Of a stretch of 64,000 bases of DNA, positions 48,127 to 61,100 are shown piece by piece. Source of the stretch: Pseudoscleropodium purum (taxonomy: Eukaryota; Streptophyta; Bryopsida; Hypnales; Brachytheciaceae). The notes under the pieces are model-generated. The model was not told the origin of the DNA. It did not search any database and saw only the letters and a list, made by a program, of their open reading frames with translations. The stretch covers positions 16,864,001 to 16,928,000 of the forward strand of contig OZ017795.1 in assembly GCA_963969395.1 (NCBI GenBank), read 5' to 3'. Each line of letters starts with the position of its first letter. Position 1 is the first letter of the stretch. The translations under genes and the position numbers were made by a program.

Positions 48127-51100
48127 ATGGATGGTAATTTGCGACCTGAGGAGGCGACCTCAAATGTTGAAGAGGGGATTGGATTAGACCAACATGAGAG
48201 GGATGGGGCAACTGGTATAGTTCCTTTGCTGGTAAACAAGATGATGAATTCGAATTACATTGGGCCAAACTCATTGCAGAACACTCCGGTGTTGGTGAAT
48301 GGAAGAATGATACAATCCAGGAGTATGGGAGCTCTGGCTAGACTGACGAATGGCATAGAGAAGATTAGTAGTTTTGAAACTATAGGAGGTCCTCCGAAAG
48401 ATGAATGCTCTACTTCTGGGCACGATGATGGGAGTAATCGTTGGAGAGCTATCGAACGGTGTGTTGCAGCTTCTATCAAAGGATTTGTAATCGGTGGTGG
48501 TCTTCGAGGGGGTCTCTCGCTGTTTGCTATCCTTGCGAGTTTGAGGAAGAGATCATCTGCCAGGTAGATGCATTGTGCCATCCTTCTGTGATCTCGTCCT
48601 TTGTGGTAGCAGCACAAGTTTCTTCTCGATGTCTTTTGGATTGGTAATGATGATTTGTTTGTGCATGGTTTGTGTACAGCAGTGGTAAATACGGTTCTAG
48701 ACCTAATAGTGCAGTTACTGTGGGCGAAACTAGTTATAATATGCTATAATTTTAAATTAGAAGTATCATTGTTAACTTAGTTAATTGAAATGGTTAGTAT
48801 AATGTCATGAACAATTTAGTACCTAATGCATCCGAAAATTGTTGCAAGTAAAAAGTTACAGCAAGATATATAACTTCATGCAAATCCTAGTGTAGCCCAC
48901 AGTAAATGCACTTCTTGGTCTACGAGTTTAATGTAGTGTTGCGTGTGTGTAGAAGTTGTGTTATTTTTTGTGTCAAGGCACTCATTTGTTTCCCCTGTAT
49001 CGCAGTAGGAAGTCTCTGAAAATTGAAAAGACAAACAATCAAGCGATTTTAGCTGCACTAAGGGAGACACTTCGATATGGTTTATTTTTGGGAACCTTCG
49101 CTGGAGGTTTCTGCACTGTTGAGGAAACCATTGCAGCCTTAGGAGGTTCTCGGAGGTTGGATTTTAATCCTATGTTTTGGCTGTAGCTATTCTTGGTTCA
49201 GGTTTTTTTCTTGAATTATGCAAGGTCTACTATTTCTACTCTTTGCCGGTTTGATTGTCGTCGCAAGTTAATTATGGCTTGGTTTCAAGTGTGTTAAATT
49301 TAAATCTTCAAATTATATACAAGAATATAATTAATCTTAGATTAATGTATATACTGCTTTTCTACGTTAAACGACGTTTATCTCATTTGGGTTTTCTATT
49401 AGGACTGCGAGGTGGCGATCTTTGGTTGCTGGAGCAGTTGTAGGTCCCTCCCTCCTGTTGACTGGGCCCAAGGTGCGGCATACAAGTATGGCTATTTACA
49501 TACTTCTGCGTGCAGCTGTATTGGCTGCTCGCTGTGGATTAAAGAGCGAGCGTGCTGGTTGGCTTTTTAAGCCGCTCTCTTGGAAGCATGGCGACACGTT
49601 TCTCATGTCTCTGTCATCGTGCCAGATTTTGTATGTACTTATTATCCCATTGCTTAAAGACTCCCTTTTATGTGAATCGATTGTTGCAAAACTGTTTATG
49701 TGCAGATTTTGTTTTACTTTCGACCGTATCGTTTGGGGTTTATATTTTGTCATCTTGTGCCATACCCTAATTGTATTTCGTTTTCTATTGTTTCCTTGTA
49801 GATCTGCCTGGATTTTGAAGCCATCTAGCTTACCAAAGTCTTACGTCTCGTTCCTCAATAAGCATGGAGGTAAAGATGTCTCAATCATCAAGGGCATCAA
49901 TCAATTAGCTTTCAACACGAAGCCTTTCACTGTGTTGAAGGATATCGAGGATCACTATAGGTCAACGGGTGTTGACATTAAACTGGACCCGGAAATGACC
50001 GTACCCTGCACAGTAAGCATCTCTGAACTACGATGTTTAACTTTTTATAGATTTAACTATAAAATAATTATGTTTTATACTCGTGACATTTGAAGTTTAT
50101 GTTGACTTTCATAAAAATCAGGAAACATCGCCACATGTTTGATTGACGGAAATCTGGAAAAATGTTTGTCTGATGTTTGTGCAGATGGTACATGGGAAGC
50201 AAGGATGTGTGCCCCATGTCTTCACCTTTTGGGCACAAGCATATCTACGAGCGTTGCCAGTTTATGTACCTGTATACCTTGTTCCTGCACTTCTTGTCCA
50301 TCGACAAGATCTCTTTGCAAGGTACAGACATTTCTGTCAATCATGTTGCAACGCACACAACTATTTCGACTTGTTGAATTATTTATAGTTTCGGTAGAAG
50401 ATCCATCAAGCGGGGACGATCGTGATCTGTGTTAAAATATGTTTCGAATTTTCTTCCTAAATTGTAACATTCTTACATTCTTGGCTGGTGCAGACCGTCG
50501 CCCATTTTATGGAAGTCGGTACTGGGGATTCTCAGATCTAGCCTTTTCCTCTCAGTGTATACTTCTTCTGCTTGGTAAGCACTGACAACCAAGTCAGGGG
50601 CCTCAAGGTGGTTTTTGGATGTATGCAAGTCGTAGCATGATCTGGCATTGGGCGTTTTCTTTGTTGCGCGGAAGTAGTGATCAAAATTCAAAGCAGGACA
50701 GTTGGCTTTTGGTCTTGCTTCTTCTCTCATGCTAAATGCTGCTGAAGCATATTTACTAATTATTCTATGGTGCCTCTGTTCACAGGGCCTGGACATGTTT
50801 TCTGTTTAGATCCGCAGGAACTTGCACACCGACTCTTATTCCCACAGCAGTTGTACGGATTCTTTGCTCTTGCACATTCATGGTAGTTGGTCTGGCAATT
50901 GTGTGGAGTTACTATGTTTACATATTTAATCAATTATGTGCATGTCGTTGCAGATCCCGAGAGGCTTTAATTAAAAAATTAATTAAATTAATTAAATTAA
51001 TTAGTTTCATGTTGCCTTAACCGTAAGGGACCAAGAAGCCCAAATTTGGGCTTCATTTCTTTTAGCAGTTTTGAGTAGCTCATATGGGGACTTTCTTTTG

Positions 51101-51783
51101 TTCAGTTTATTTATTTAAATTTTACTTATATTTTATAATTTTATATTATTATTATTGTTATTATTATTTTTGACCAAGACATGCAATGCTCTTCACTAAT
51201 TCTAGTAATATAAAATTTGGCTTAGACTGAATTGTATTCTTCACTGTATGATCATTCGAATTGGTCATTTCAAAACCATAAATCTTGGGTCTTTTAATAC
51301 CTTAGTTCATGCTGGGATGTTTATGCTCTCTTGCCATTGCATGCTACTTGTGTGATCCTGCTGACATTGCTTCTTTTCTGTCAACAGTTTCCAGTTGGGT
51401 TTTCTGTGATGATTGAGAAGAAATCACGGCGCATGGAGCTTGCCCTGTATTGCTTTGCAAGAGCCATTGAAAGCTTTGCGATTTGTGTGGCCGACTGGGG
51501 AGTGTTCGAACGCTACAACTTGATTCCTCCAAAACGAGTAGATGTCTTCCTTTTCAGCGCAGCGACGGCTATTATCATGCATTGCTATGACCAAGAACGG
51601 GATGTATTCCGGTCCAAGTATCTCAACGTTCTTGACTGGGTATTTGGTCTCCCTGACGGAGCTACGAAGTATGTTCCTCCAGCTCCCTCGTCTTCTAATA
51701 CAGGAGTAATATTACCAAAATCGAAATCAAGTGTGGAACTTTCTGAAACGAAAGCAAGGGGTGGAATGACTTCAGGAGTATGA
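48127..51783 (+). CDS. TMEM135/Tim17-like multi-pass membrane protein, 8 exons
   Basis: Exons 48127-48563, 49006-49155, 49403-49630, 49802-50012, 50185-50321, 50494-50574, 50786-50882 and 51388-51783 give 578 residues. Seen: a soluble N-terminal region (1-115); glycine-rich hydrophobic segments typical of Tim17/22/23-type helices (GFVIGGGLRGGLSLFAIL, GLFLGTFAGGFC, SLVAGAVVGPSLLL); then a C-terminal half with MVHGKQGCVPHVFTFW, repeated hydrophobic segments, and EKKSRRMELALYCFARAIES followed by a Ser-rich tail. Known: the C-terminal motif set (HGKxGC, IEKKSRRxELALY) marks the TMEM135 group, animal members of which act in mitochondrial and peroxisomal dynamics; plant members are largely uncharacterised. 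Intron 7 contains a dispersed repeat. The donor at 49155 (AG|GTTGGA) is weak but needed for frame. Confidence 0.85.
51010..51305 (+). repeat. Gene-proximal dispersed repeat, copy 2 of 3 (in intron 7)
   Basis: Blocks as at 32693-32945, with GGACCAAGAAGCCCAAA, TTTTGAGTAGCTCATATGGG, ACATGCAATGCTCTTCAC and GAATTGGTCATTT. A simple AATTA repeat (about 50965-51001) precedes it and an ATT/TTA run (51130-51170) is inserted in its middle. It starts with CCTTAACCGTAAGGGACC. Confidence 0.65.
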
Positions 51784-54272
51784 TTAATCAATTATTTTAA
51801 TTCTTATTTAATTTAGAATTTAGAATTTTTATGTGGCTATAGGGTGGTAGAATTTTACCAACATTTCAGGGTAGTTGTACATTTTAAGATTTTGGTACCT
51901 GGTAGAGAAACCTCTATCACGTGCTCACCATGAGTTTGCACTTGTTGATTGTGCTCTCCATGACTCTAGCGCCAAGTGTGTTGGATCAGTCGAACTTGAC
52001 ATTCTGTTGCTGTCCAGAAGTGTGCAGCTTTGCAATTGCCCTGCATTTGCACTTTATTTGAAGAGAATGGTTGCGTTTCAACGTTTTGGTGTGACTTGAA
52101 TTACTGCTTATGCCTCTATGTTTTGGGATTCTGTACATATTGGCAAGTTGTCTAAATGTCAAGGTGAAAGAATCGCTCTGTTCCGACTTAGCATCCTTGT
52201 TTTTGCGATTGTCAAAATCTTGACCATGCGAACATCCATTACCCTGGCATTAATCCATGCTGAGCCCGTGTGCCGTCCGCAGGTTTGAAAATTTCTTAAA
52301 GATGGCGATCCTAGTAAAGGAGGTGAGACCTAATCCATCTCTTCGAATAAATGGAATCTTCATTCAGTCTGTAAGTAGAGTACTTGCAAGTGCTGTCTTA
52401 ACCTCAAGCTTTACTGCGATAATTGAACTTCATTTAAATATGACTTTTTGACCTTTTGTGCGTTAAATTCCCTCTGCTTCGTAACATTCTTAAGGAGCTG
52501 ACTCAACACTCTTGGAAACGGAATCCTACCATTCCTTATGTGCACAATCTTGGGCGTATTTCAGATGGTATGGTACCAAAAGACACCTAGTGGAAGAGGA
52601 TAGGTGCTAGCCACTCATCGAGCCCCATACATGCTCTCTGTAGTGAATGCCAGACTGCTAAAGAACGTTATTGTCGATGCTTTGACAAGTCTTGGGCACC
52701 TGAACCCTGCGCCCACATTGGTAGTTCTCGGAATCCGTAGATCTCTGAGGTTTGACTAGTCGTGTTTGAAACGGCTTTGGCTGCGAAGTGAGAATTTGTG
52801 GGAGGCCTCTGGGGCCTACCTTGACTTGGTACACGATTGACGTCAGGCTACTAGGTCGTACAACAGGACTGTTCTCTGGGGATTCAAGCGGTGGAGATCA
52901 CCAAAACCGTCTGTCGCGACGCTTGTGTCTGTCGAGGATTGATCTAGAACTTGTGGATTAGGTCGATGCCAGACACAGAGAGGCCATTCGACGTCAGAGT
53001 CACGCGGTTTTTCACTTACATTGATGCAGAAATGGGGCAAAGCAGACGAAATAGAGTCTTGGGGCAATGGCCGTTTCTTTCCCAGTCTGATGTTGTCACC
53101 TCTGGATCACGAGATACACCTTAAGGGAAATGTGAAAATCCGTACATGCATCGAATGAGTTTTACATCAAATTCCAGACCTAGTAGTACGGATGCTATCA
53201 CATGGTCATTTAAATTTCTTTAGAGTCAATTCAAGGGGTTAATTTCGTGACATTCCGTACTACAGATTGTGAAACTATTTTTTTCTAGGTCTGCAAGTAA
53301 AGATTGTTAGTATCATTACATGGAAGGTGAATCGTGATTACACTCAACAGCCTTCGGTACAGGTACTGCATGGACACTGTAGCACTGGGAGCGGAATGGT
53401 GTACTAGTTGCAACCCAGATAGCAACGGCGATGTGAGAGGTTGTTTCAATCTGCAGAATTTAGAAAATTGATCGTCGCCACAGCAATTGCGAGGATGGTG
53501 CTCCCAGCTCATAGACAGGATGTGTTGATCTGATGCTCCAGCTCACGTCTCTTGTGTGAAACGCCCTGACAATCGGCAGGTACTGTACCGAGTGGGATAT
53601 GGCTGCAGTTGGCAACGGAGAAGAGCTGAGGGTTTGAGTTCTTTGGAAAAGTGGTCGTTGTAGGATGATTGTGAATTTCTGCCAGGGTTCACGTTGCCGA
53701 TCTCATTGACCTCATGCTAGTCAGAAGGCCGGCAGAACCATGAAAATCAATAACATAAACAATACAATTGAGGACGGTAGCTTGGATTATTTTGGTGTCT
53801 TTGCAAAGTTGTTCTGTCATGAACCTTGAGGCTTACGTGCACTTGAGGGATCGCTAGAAAGCTTTCGACGAGGAGGGATGTGTGGATTCGGTTGTGCTCG
53901 ACTTGGATTTATGGACCAAGAGTAATTGAATTTTAAAATTGCTCTTCATAGTTGTGCTCGCTAGTGATTGAGGTAGTATTTGCACGAATTAATTACAGCG
54001 TGAACTAGCTCAGCAGCTCACTGTTTCTCCTCCACAGATTTTGCAAGCACAGACTTGGATCGCAATTATTTCCTACCGCGAGTATCGTGGCTTCTGGTTG
54101 CAATTGAAAGTCACTGAGGAGTTAGTTGGAGCTGAGTTGCATGCCGATGCTTGGGGATGCGATGGGTCAGATATTGCAGAAGTATTTAAAAATCCGCCAG
54201 TTTGAGGTAACTATGGCGTGAGACTTGTGAGTCCAACCAAGTTTGCGTGTCTCGAATAAACACTACTCTTGA
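51784..54272. other. Region between the TMEM135-like gene and the orphan gene
   Basis: The first few hundred bases are probably 3' UTR. From 52.5 to 54.2 kb the composition is gene-like rather than AT-rich, yet I find no spliced frame that holds together. It may carry an unrecognised non-coding transcript, a decayed gene, or a long promoter and leader of the gene starting at 54273. Confidence 0.35.
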
Positions 54273-56340
54273 ATGAGCACAATGTCTGACAACTTGATGC
54301 TCCCGCTCCCTGGAAGCTGGAACACAACTTCAACTATGAACATCATTGTTCAGTTTGTGAGCCAGCACCTAGAGGTGACCAATCTGGGTTGGGATGTGGC
54401 AACTGGCATCTACCACTTCCTTCTCATGTACGCACTGAAGTATGGATTGTACGTTTGGATTCGAATTTGCAGTCGGTCGGATCACAGCATTCCATGGTGG
54501 AAGAGTCTTAGGGGCACGAATCAAGCTCCTAGTCCTGTAGTGGAGGACGAGGTGCTGCTTAGGAAGCTTGAACTCTTGGCTGAGAAAGGATGGTTAGGAA
54601 TTGGAGATGCAGCCCCAGCTCTCGCCCCGGTGATGGCTATGACTAAGGAAGAAGACGGTGGTGACGACGAGGGTTGTCCCCTGGGGATGCCCATCAGCCA
54701 TTCTCTTTCCTGTTCCTTGGTGCTCGCATTCCAATGCGTGCTTTCGGATGAGCAAATCTACCAGCGGGCTGACAAAATGCGCAAGATGTTTGGGTCGACG
54801 CCGCGAGTCGAGAGGTTTGAGCGCTCTACCATTGTGCAGACAAGCGCTTGGACACACGAAGGCCTGCTGCATGATGCTGCAGCTCTGGTACGGGAAGCGT
54901 GTGAAGAGCATCCCCAGTGTACGTTGCAGGTGAATTCATGGGGCGTCTTCCTTTGGGACATCATAGGTACACTACTCTTTGGAATTGGCCTCATGTTTTT
55001 AGTCGCAGTTTTGAGTAAATCACATCGGGACTTTTAAAAATTTCTTCGTTTTTTGCTTTTCGACCAGCACATGCAATGCGTACACTTATTCTGGAGGTAT
55101 AAATTTTGGCCCCTCTCTCGCTACCCTCCGTCACAATATGATCAATCGAATTGGTCATTTTAAATCATGCATCCTTGATCTTTACTGGTTCTGGTGATAT
55201 AATATGCAGTCCCATCTGAATTAAATGGCATTACACTTGGTAAAGTTTAATGGAGCTAGGCTTGGGTTAATACCACAAGGTATTTTTTCTACTAGTGAGT
55301 CGAAAAAAACATCATCACGTCGTAGATGGAGTATAAAAAATAAGTGTTGGCATATCACAAACGGGTTGATTTTCTGGATATGTTTCCTAGATAATCTTTG
55401 GAAAGTCTAATGAATCAGCTCGCAGGGTCTTCGACGGGAGAAGTGAAGCTTGTTAAGCTTCGTGGGCTCCATGTACCAGTCATCACGAGCGCCAGCCCAT
55501 CCCCAGCTGGTATTGCACATATCTCAGTTTTATGAATTTTTTTTCCAGCTCAGGGTTCTTCAGCTGCATTTCAATAAACCTACCTTGCTGGTACTGACCT
55601 AAACCTGTTGCAGTTGGAATGCTTGAAATCAGGGGACTTCACCTGAATGAAGCTGATCTGATCGCGCAAACCCACGATCAAAGTATGAGACTATTGACTA
55701 AATCAAAATCGTCTGAGGTGAGCCTTTGTGGAACATTCTACCCTCAGTTTTCACCTTCTCAGTTCCACAAGTAAATTTCCGTCTTACTGCCAAATCAGCA
55801 GCCCCATTTGTATCTTGACAACATTCTTCCCCGTCCTTTGCTATGCCTTTCTGTTGCTACCACTATTGAGGATAGGAGGCAAATGTACTGAAAGTAGAGA
55901 GATCATGGCTTAGAAAGAGATTGATCCCCCACGGCACTAAATCAGACGGAATAAGCTCAGAATGACTAGTCTTTCGAATAGAGCAGATTTCTTAACAAAA
56001 AGTACAGGGAGATGAGTATTGGGCATACTAGAAGATTATCTGAAGCATGCTCGAAATGTTCCTCAAACACTTCAGTTTAATAAACATCGTCAAGCAGGAA
56101 GTAAATTTTCTTGAATCGTAGTAGGTGAAACCTTGAACTCAACATTGCTGTGTCCATGAACAGGGTTCGGAAGAACTGGAAGCACTGTCTGTGGCATGTC
56201 CTCCAGACGTCATTCATCAAGATCTGCACGTATACGCTTCGAAGACAGTTGCAGTTAATGACTCTTTGATATCTGTTCAATGTGAACGTGTCAAAGTAGT
56301 CTCTACGAATGAAAATTTCTCTGCTAGTACTGGTACATAA
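54273..56340 (+). CDS. Unrecognised membrane protein, 4 exons
   Basis: Exons 54273-54918, 55426-55509, 55614-55717 and 56164-56340 give 336 residues ending SASTGT then TAA. Seen: all junctions are GT-AG and in phase, with a strong donor GTACGT after 54918. There is one hydrophobic helix near residues 40-62 (ATGIYHFLLMYALKYGLYVW). A soluble region follows with WWKSLRG, an acidic patch, and LSDEQIYQRADKMRKMFG. The C-terminal exons are rich in Val, Leu and Ser (LRGLHVPVITSASPS). I do not recognise the family. The unspliced frame runs on to 55037 with a second hydrophobic segment, but that part overlaps a dispersed repeat and is better read as intron 1. Stop-free phasing over four exons argues for a real gene. 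Confidence 0.62.
54980..55222 (+). repeat. Gene-proximal dispersed repeat, copy 3 of 3 (in intron 1)
   Basis: Blocks as at 32693-32945 and 51010-51305: CAGTTTTGAGTAAATCACAT, CACATGCAATGCGT, GAATTGGTCATTTTAAATC and CATGCATCCTTGATC. Then a partial internal repetition (TTCTGGTGATATAATATGC, CCCATCTGAATT) is added at the end. Confidence 0.65.
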
Positions 56341-56676
56341 TCGCAACCCATAATCAATCATGCGGCTTTATCAAATGTATTATAATTGAAGGCAATTTCT
56401 CAATTTCTCCTTGCTTGTTTTGAAGACTGAGCTGAATACATACTCCTGGATGATACCTTTGAGAATATCTGTTTAGAAGGCACAAGGGTGTTCAGGTCCA
56501 CTTTCAAGGATGATTTGAAATCTTTATCCCGGTAACTTTCCCCGAGTTCTTGAAGAGCGTAGAGATTTTCGTAAACTTCTATCGTTATGAGGACTTGGCT
56601 TCGGGAAAGAGATGTTGCGTAATTTGTGTCGTCTTTGTATACAGATTCGACAACTTGGATCTTGGCAGCGCTTATC

Positions 56677-58070
56677 ATGGCAGTACCTATGACTCAAATT
56701 GCATTGTCATTTCTGTATCCATCTGCCGGGTCCTCACTATCAATCTTAGTAGGCCAAGGCTGTGGCTGGATGTTGGGTTGGTTGACGCGGCGGTTATTTA
56801 CATCCAGGTTTGTGTACTGTTTTAACCTATAATTTAAGGCAAGGATTCATGGTTTTTACATGTCCAATTCAATAGATCATATTGTGAAATACACAATTTA
56901 GATGAGGCCTCATTTTGTATCACCGGAATCAGTGAAGAAGAATACATTTGTCGGTCAATAAATAAATTAGATTGGCAATTTTCACCGATTTTAGAAAAAA
57001 ATTCAGCAGTTTCCCAAAATTACAATAAAAATCTGCCCTATTTTTAAGAGGTACCTTCATGTTTGGCAGTAGGGTAACAGATAATTAAATAAATTTTCTC
57101 CTGGCTATCTGCTAAGAAATAGTCTGACACCTCAAAAATACCATTTTGTTTTATTTCCACAGATCAATTCTAGCTTTTCTACCGAGTAGGAACGCAAGTA
57201 ATCAAGGAAAAGCACCAACACCAATTGAGCAGGATTCCTTTGAGGTAAAATGCCCTGAACCGCTTGAGTAGGAAAATGCTTGTCATTGAAATATTGAACT
57301 GTCTTTATTGTTGTTTCGTCTTAAATCAAAGGGAATTTTACTATTCTTTCTTTCGATTCCACATGTAATACTTTTCCCTCTACAAAATTGTAGATTTCAA
57401 AAAACGAAGTGTGTTTCTCTCTCTGATGTAAATCATAACGTACTCGGTTTCAATTGTAGAAACTGGAATTGGGATCGAGTTGGAATCGAGAGCTTTACCT
57501 TCTATACCTTCGACAAGGTTGCTGGCTGTTACTAGTAGTACTTTTAACTGTGCTGTCCCATTGGTTATGGACACACACGGGGCCAGTTTATAAGAAATGG
57601 CTATTAGCTGGGGCATCCACAGTCACCGTTCTTGTTACTCTTTTTAAACTGCATGCGAAATGGCGGAAGACCAAAAAGGCGGACACAGTGTCTCGCAGAA
57701 GATACTGGAGGAATTCAATGAGCACGGCAATTACGTACAACGACTGGACTCATGCAGCTAGCATGCTTCACTTCGAGAGTGATGTTAATGAAGCAAAGCT
57801 ATATGATGAGGCATACGTCCAGGGAAAGCTACGGGAACTGCAACTGAGGCGCAAGGAAGGGACCACTGATGAGATTCTCTTCTGCTTGCGGGCTGACCTT
57901 ATCCGACATCTTGGAAATATGTGTAATCGCGACCTTCACAAGCACAGGAGTGAAGTTCCTGTGGTCATTCGTGACTACATCAAAGAAGTCAGGTATGTTA
58001 TCAAAATGTAATTCTTTTCATGCAGGTGGTTATTGTGCAGCATTTTGTTCTCATGCTTGACATTAATTTT

Positions 58071-58106
<36 letters not shown>

Positions 58107-61100
58107 CCTTTAGTGCTTTTTGATTTGGGATCATATCATATTTGAAAATGAACCTAAAAGCTTATCCCCTAAAGTCCTTCAATGTTTAGGAGCTCAAAAG
58201 TACTTCAAAATACTTGTCTCCAAAACAAGGCTAAAATCTTAATCTATATTTATTTTTTAATGAATCCAATTGTAGGATTCTTTAGTTAACTTGTTCAAGT
58301 ACAACCTTTCAAAATTTTAGAGTAAATATTCCCACTCATGGATTGCAAGTTCAATGTGCCTAAACTTCCAAATGTAGACTATTCCAGTCCTTTTAAAAGA
58401 AGAGGGTTTGTCTTTCAACATTTTATAAAAATATACATGCGAGATTCCATAACTTGTGCATTCTAGTCAATTATATGTTGGAAAATGGATTGAGAATATA
58501 TAGAAAAAAAAATTATCCAAAAAAAATTTCATATTCATCTTTAAGAAAATTATAAAGTAAAAGATGGTTAGTATTGAATGAAAAAAGACATTAAATTGCT
58601 AATAAATTTTACAAGAAATTGAAAATTGCTAATCCCAACAGTGAGATGGTTCTACTAAAAAATTGCTATCATATGTTTTGTTTTTAATTTGAAAAATTTC
58701 AATTTTGAGTTCAAAAAACAACTTTGTATGTTTAGGGTTCCTTAGTCCTTAGGAGTTATAGTTCTTCATTGTTTCCCCAATAGCCGAATTACACAGGCAA
58801 TGCAAAGTAGCTTGTCAAAATTGGTTCTCCCAATTTTGCAACTTTTGGATGATAATGTGCAAGGATAATTGATTTTGTATTAGAAAGATGAATTTGACAT
58901 ATCTTAAAGAATCAAAATTTTACTACTGAATAAGACCACTTGTCACAGAAATAGTCATATATTTTCTTTTCAACTCCCAATCCAATGGAACGAAGTATAT
59001 TGGAAACTTAATTTGAAAGTTAATTCTTCTTGTAGTTTCTGTTCAGACTAATTCCGCCTCCATTTGTTTTTATCTAGCTCAAGATGCGTCAGAGAACCAA
59101 TGCAGACTCCTTGGAGTCCCAGAACAGGCCCAATTGAGACTTTCCGGTAATGAATTTAACAATTAGCCATATTCAGAGGTCAATACGCTGGTGTTTCCGT
59201 GAGCTAATGCTAGCATGTTGTGGCAGGACCCAGCTTCGAGCTGTATGCGAAATGAATGTAGACGAGTTTTCTCTTGAAGAGAAGCTAACCTTTTTAACCG
59301 AGACACGGCAACGATTTGGAAGGACAGCCCTAGTGTTCAGTGGCCATGTGGCACTTGGAACATTTCATTCATCAGTGTTTCGGACTCTAGTAGAGCACCA
59401 ACTCCTTCCCAGTGTGATTGTGGGCGCAAACCTGGGAGCAATCGTGGCCTCGTTTGCAACCACTCGGACGGCCTCCGAGCTTCGACACTTCTTTGATGAC
59501 CCGTCGCTCCCAATGGACTTCTACGCAAAACTGAGCACAGTTTACGTCGCAGCATATCGGCTAAGAACTCAAGATGCTATATCGTATGAAATTGAGAAGC
59601 TTGAGCAAAGCATGCAGGAACTCTTGGGAGATCTTACCTTTGAAGAGGCCTTTGACTTGTCGGGTCGCATCTTGGGAATCTCGGTTCCTGCTTGTCCTCT
59701 GGGTCACCAGCCTGCGCAGTTTTTGAATTATTTGGCTTCTCCTCATGTTGTTATCTGGAGCGCTGTTGCAGTGTCGTGTGTGCCGCCTAATGGCCTTCTC
59801 CACCGACCTGAGCTCATGATCAAGGATCGGTTTGACCGAATTGTGCCGTACGTTCCACCAACAAAAGTGGGTATTCGTATGATGCATATTAATTTTTGTA
59901 AGAGCAAGTTCATCTAAGAATAGTATAGAGAATACAATTTTCTCATTTTAACAAAAATTTAGGATTGAGCTTCCATTGGGAATTCTCTTTTGAGCTCACT
60001 AGAGATATCACTTTGGGTAAAGGGGGTCAAACTCTCTTGAGACTAAATTGTTTTATCACTAAATGTGTTGTTGAAATAGATCAAAATGGGAGGTTGTAGA
60101 CCACTTCAAACTGATAGTAGACAACCCCATTTCCATTCAAAGATCAATGGCCATAAATACATGACCAAGTCATGCTCTCTTATGCACAATTTGCTAATTG
60201 AAGGCCAACCAAGTGTCACTAAAGAGATAAGTTGGTGATGATAATAGTAATCAGTAGAGGAATTGGGATCACGTCACTACCGGTTTTAGTATCCTCTACT
60301 TTAAATTCCAAGGCTTCTTAAATCATGATGTCTTCTTTTGTGCTAGATTATATAATTGAGTAATGATGCTCGATGCTGATAGCATATTTTACGTTGATTG
60401 TGGAGGCAGGTAACGTTTGAGAAGGCAGGAAGCCAAATAAGCTTAGAAACAGAGATCCCCTATCGACAAGTTCGGGAGCTTTTCAACGTCAACCATTTCA
60501 TCGTTAGTCAGGCTAGTCCTTACATGGCACCGTGGCTGCATTTCAAGGAGTCAATTCAAGACCGCTCATCTCTTGCAGCCAAGGTTAGAACCCACATCCC
60601 AAGGTTTCCAACTGTTCGTTTACTTATAGAATTTCCCCCTCTCCCCAAAACCTAGTCATGTTAAACTAGGATAATTGTCATGCCATTTAAGGTAGTTTCT
60701 AACATAAACCCTACCAATTGTCATTTGGCTAGGTTTTCTAGAAAACCTCTTTACGAGGGTGGGTTCTCTATTAGCTCGAGGACCTGAAGTCCTGAGGCCA
60801 AGTTTGCAATGACTTTTGTCAGGATGGCCTTCCACCAAATCAGGGTTATGGCTCCATATTTATTGATTTTGATCACCGTTGGGTGAAATGACTTGCAGCT
60901 TCTGAATTTGATGGAGATGGAGGTCAGGCATCGTTGCGCTCAGCTGTTAGATATGGGGGTCACGCTGCGAGGCCTTACAAGCCACTGTGCACAGAAATGG
61001 GAAGGTGATATCAATATCATCTTGCCAATCACATTTTCTCAGGTGACTCGCTAATCCTGCGATTGCAAGTTGATATGCCGTATATAAGAACGATGGCGTC

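Noticed and set aside
54919..55037. Hydrophobic C-terminus of the unspliced orphan-gene frame
   Set aside because: The strong donor GTACGT at 54919 and in-phase downstream exons are a better model, and the tail overlaps a dispersed repeat. Intron retention cannot be excluded.
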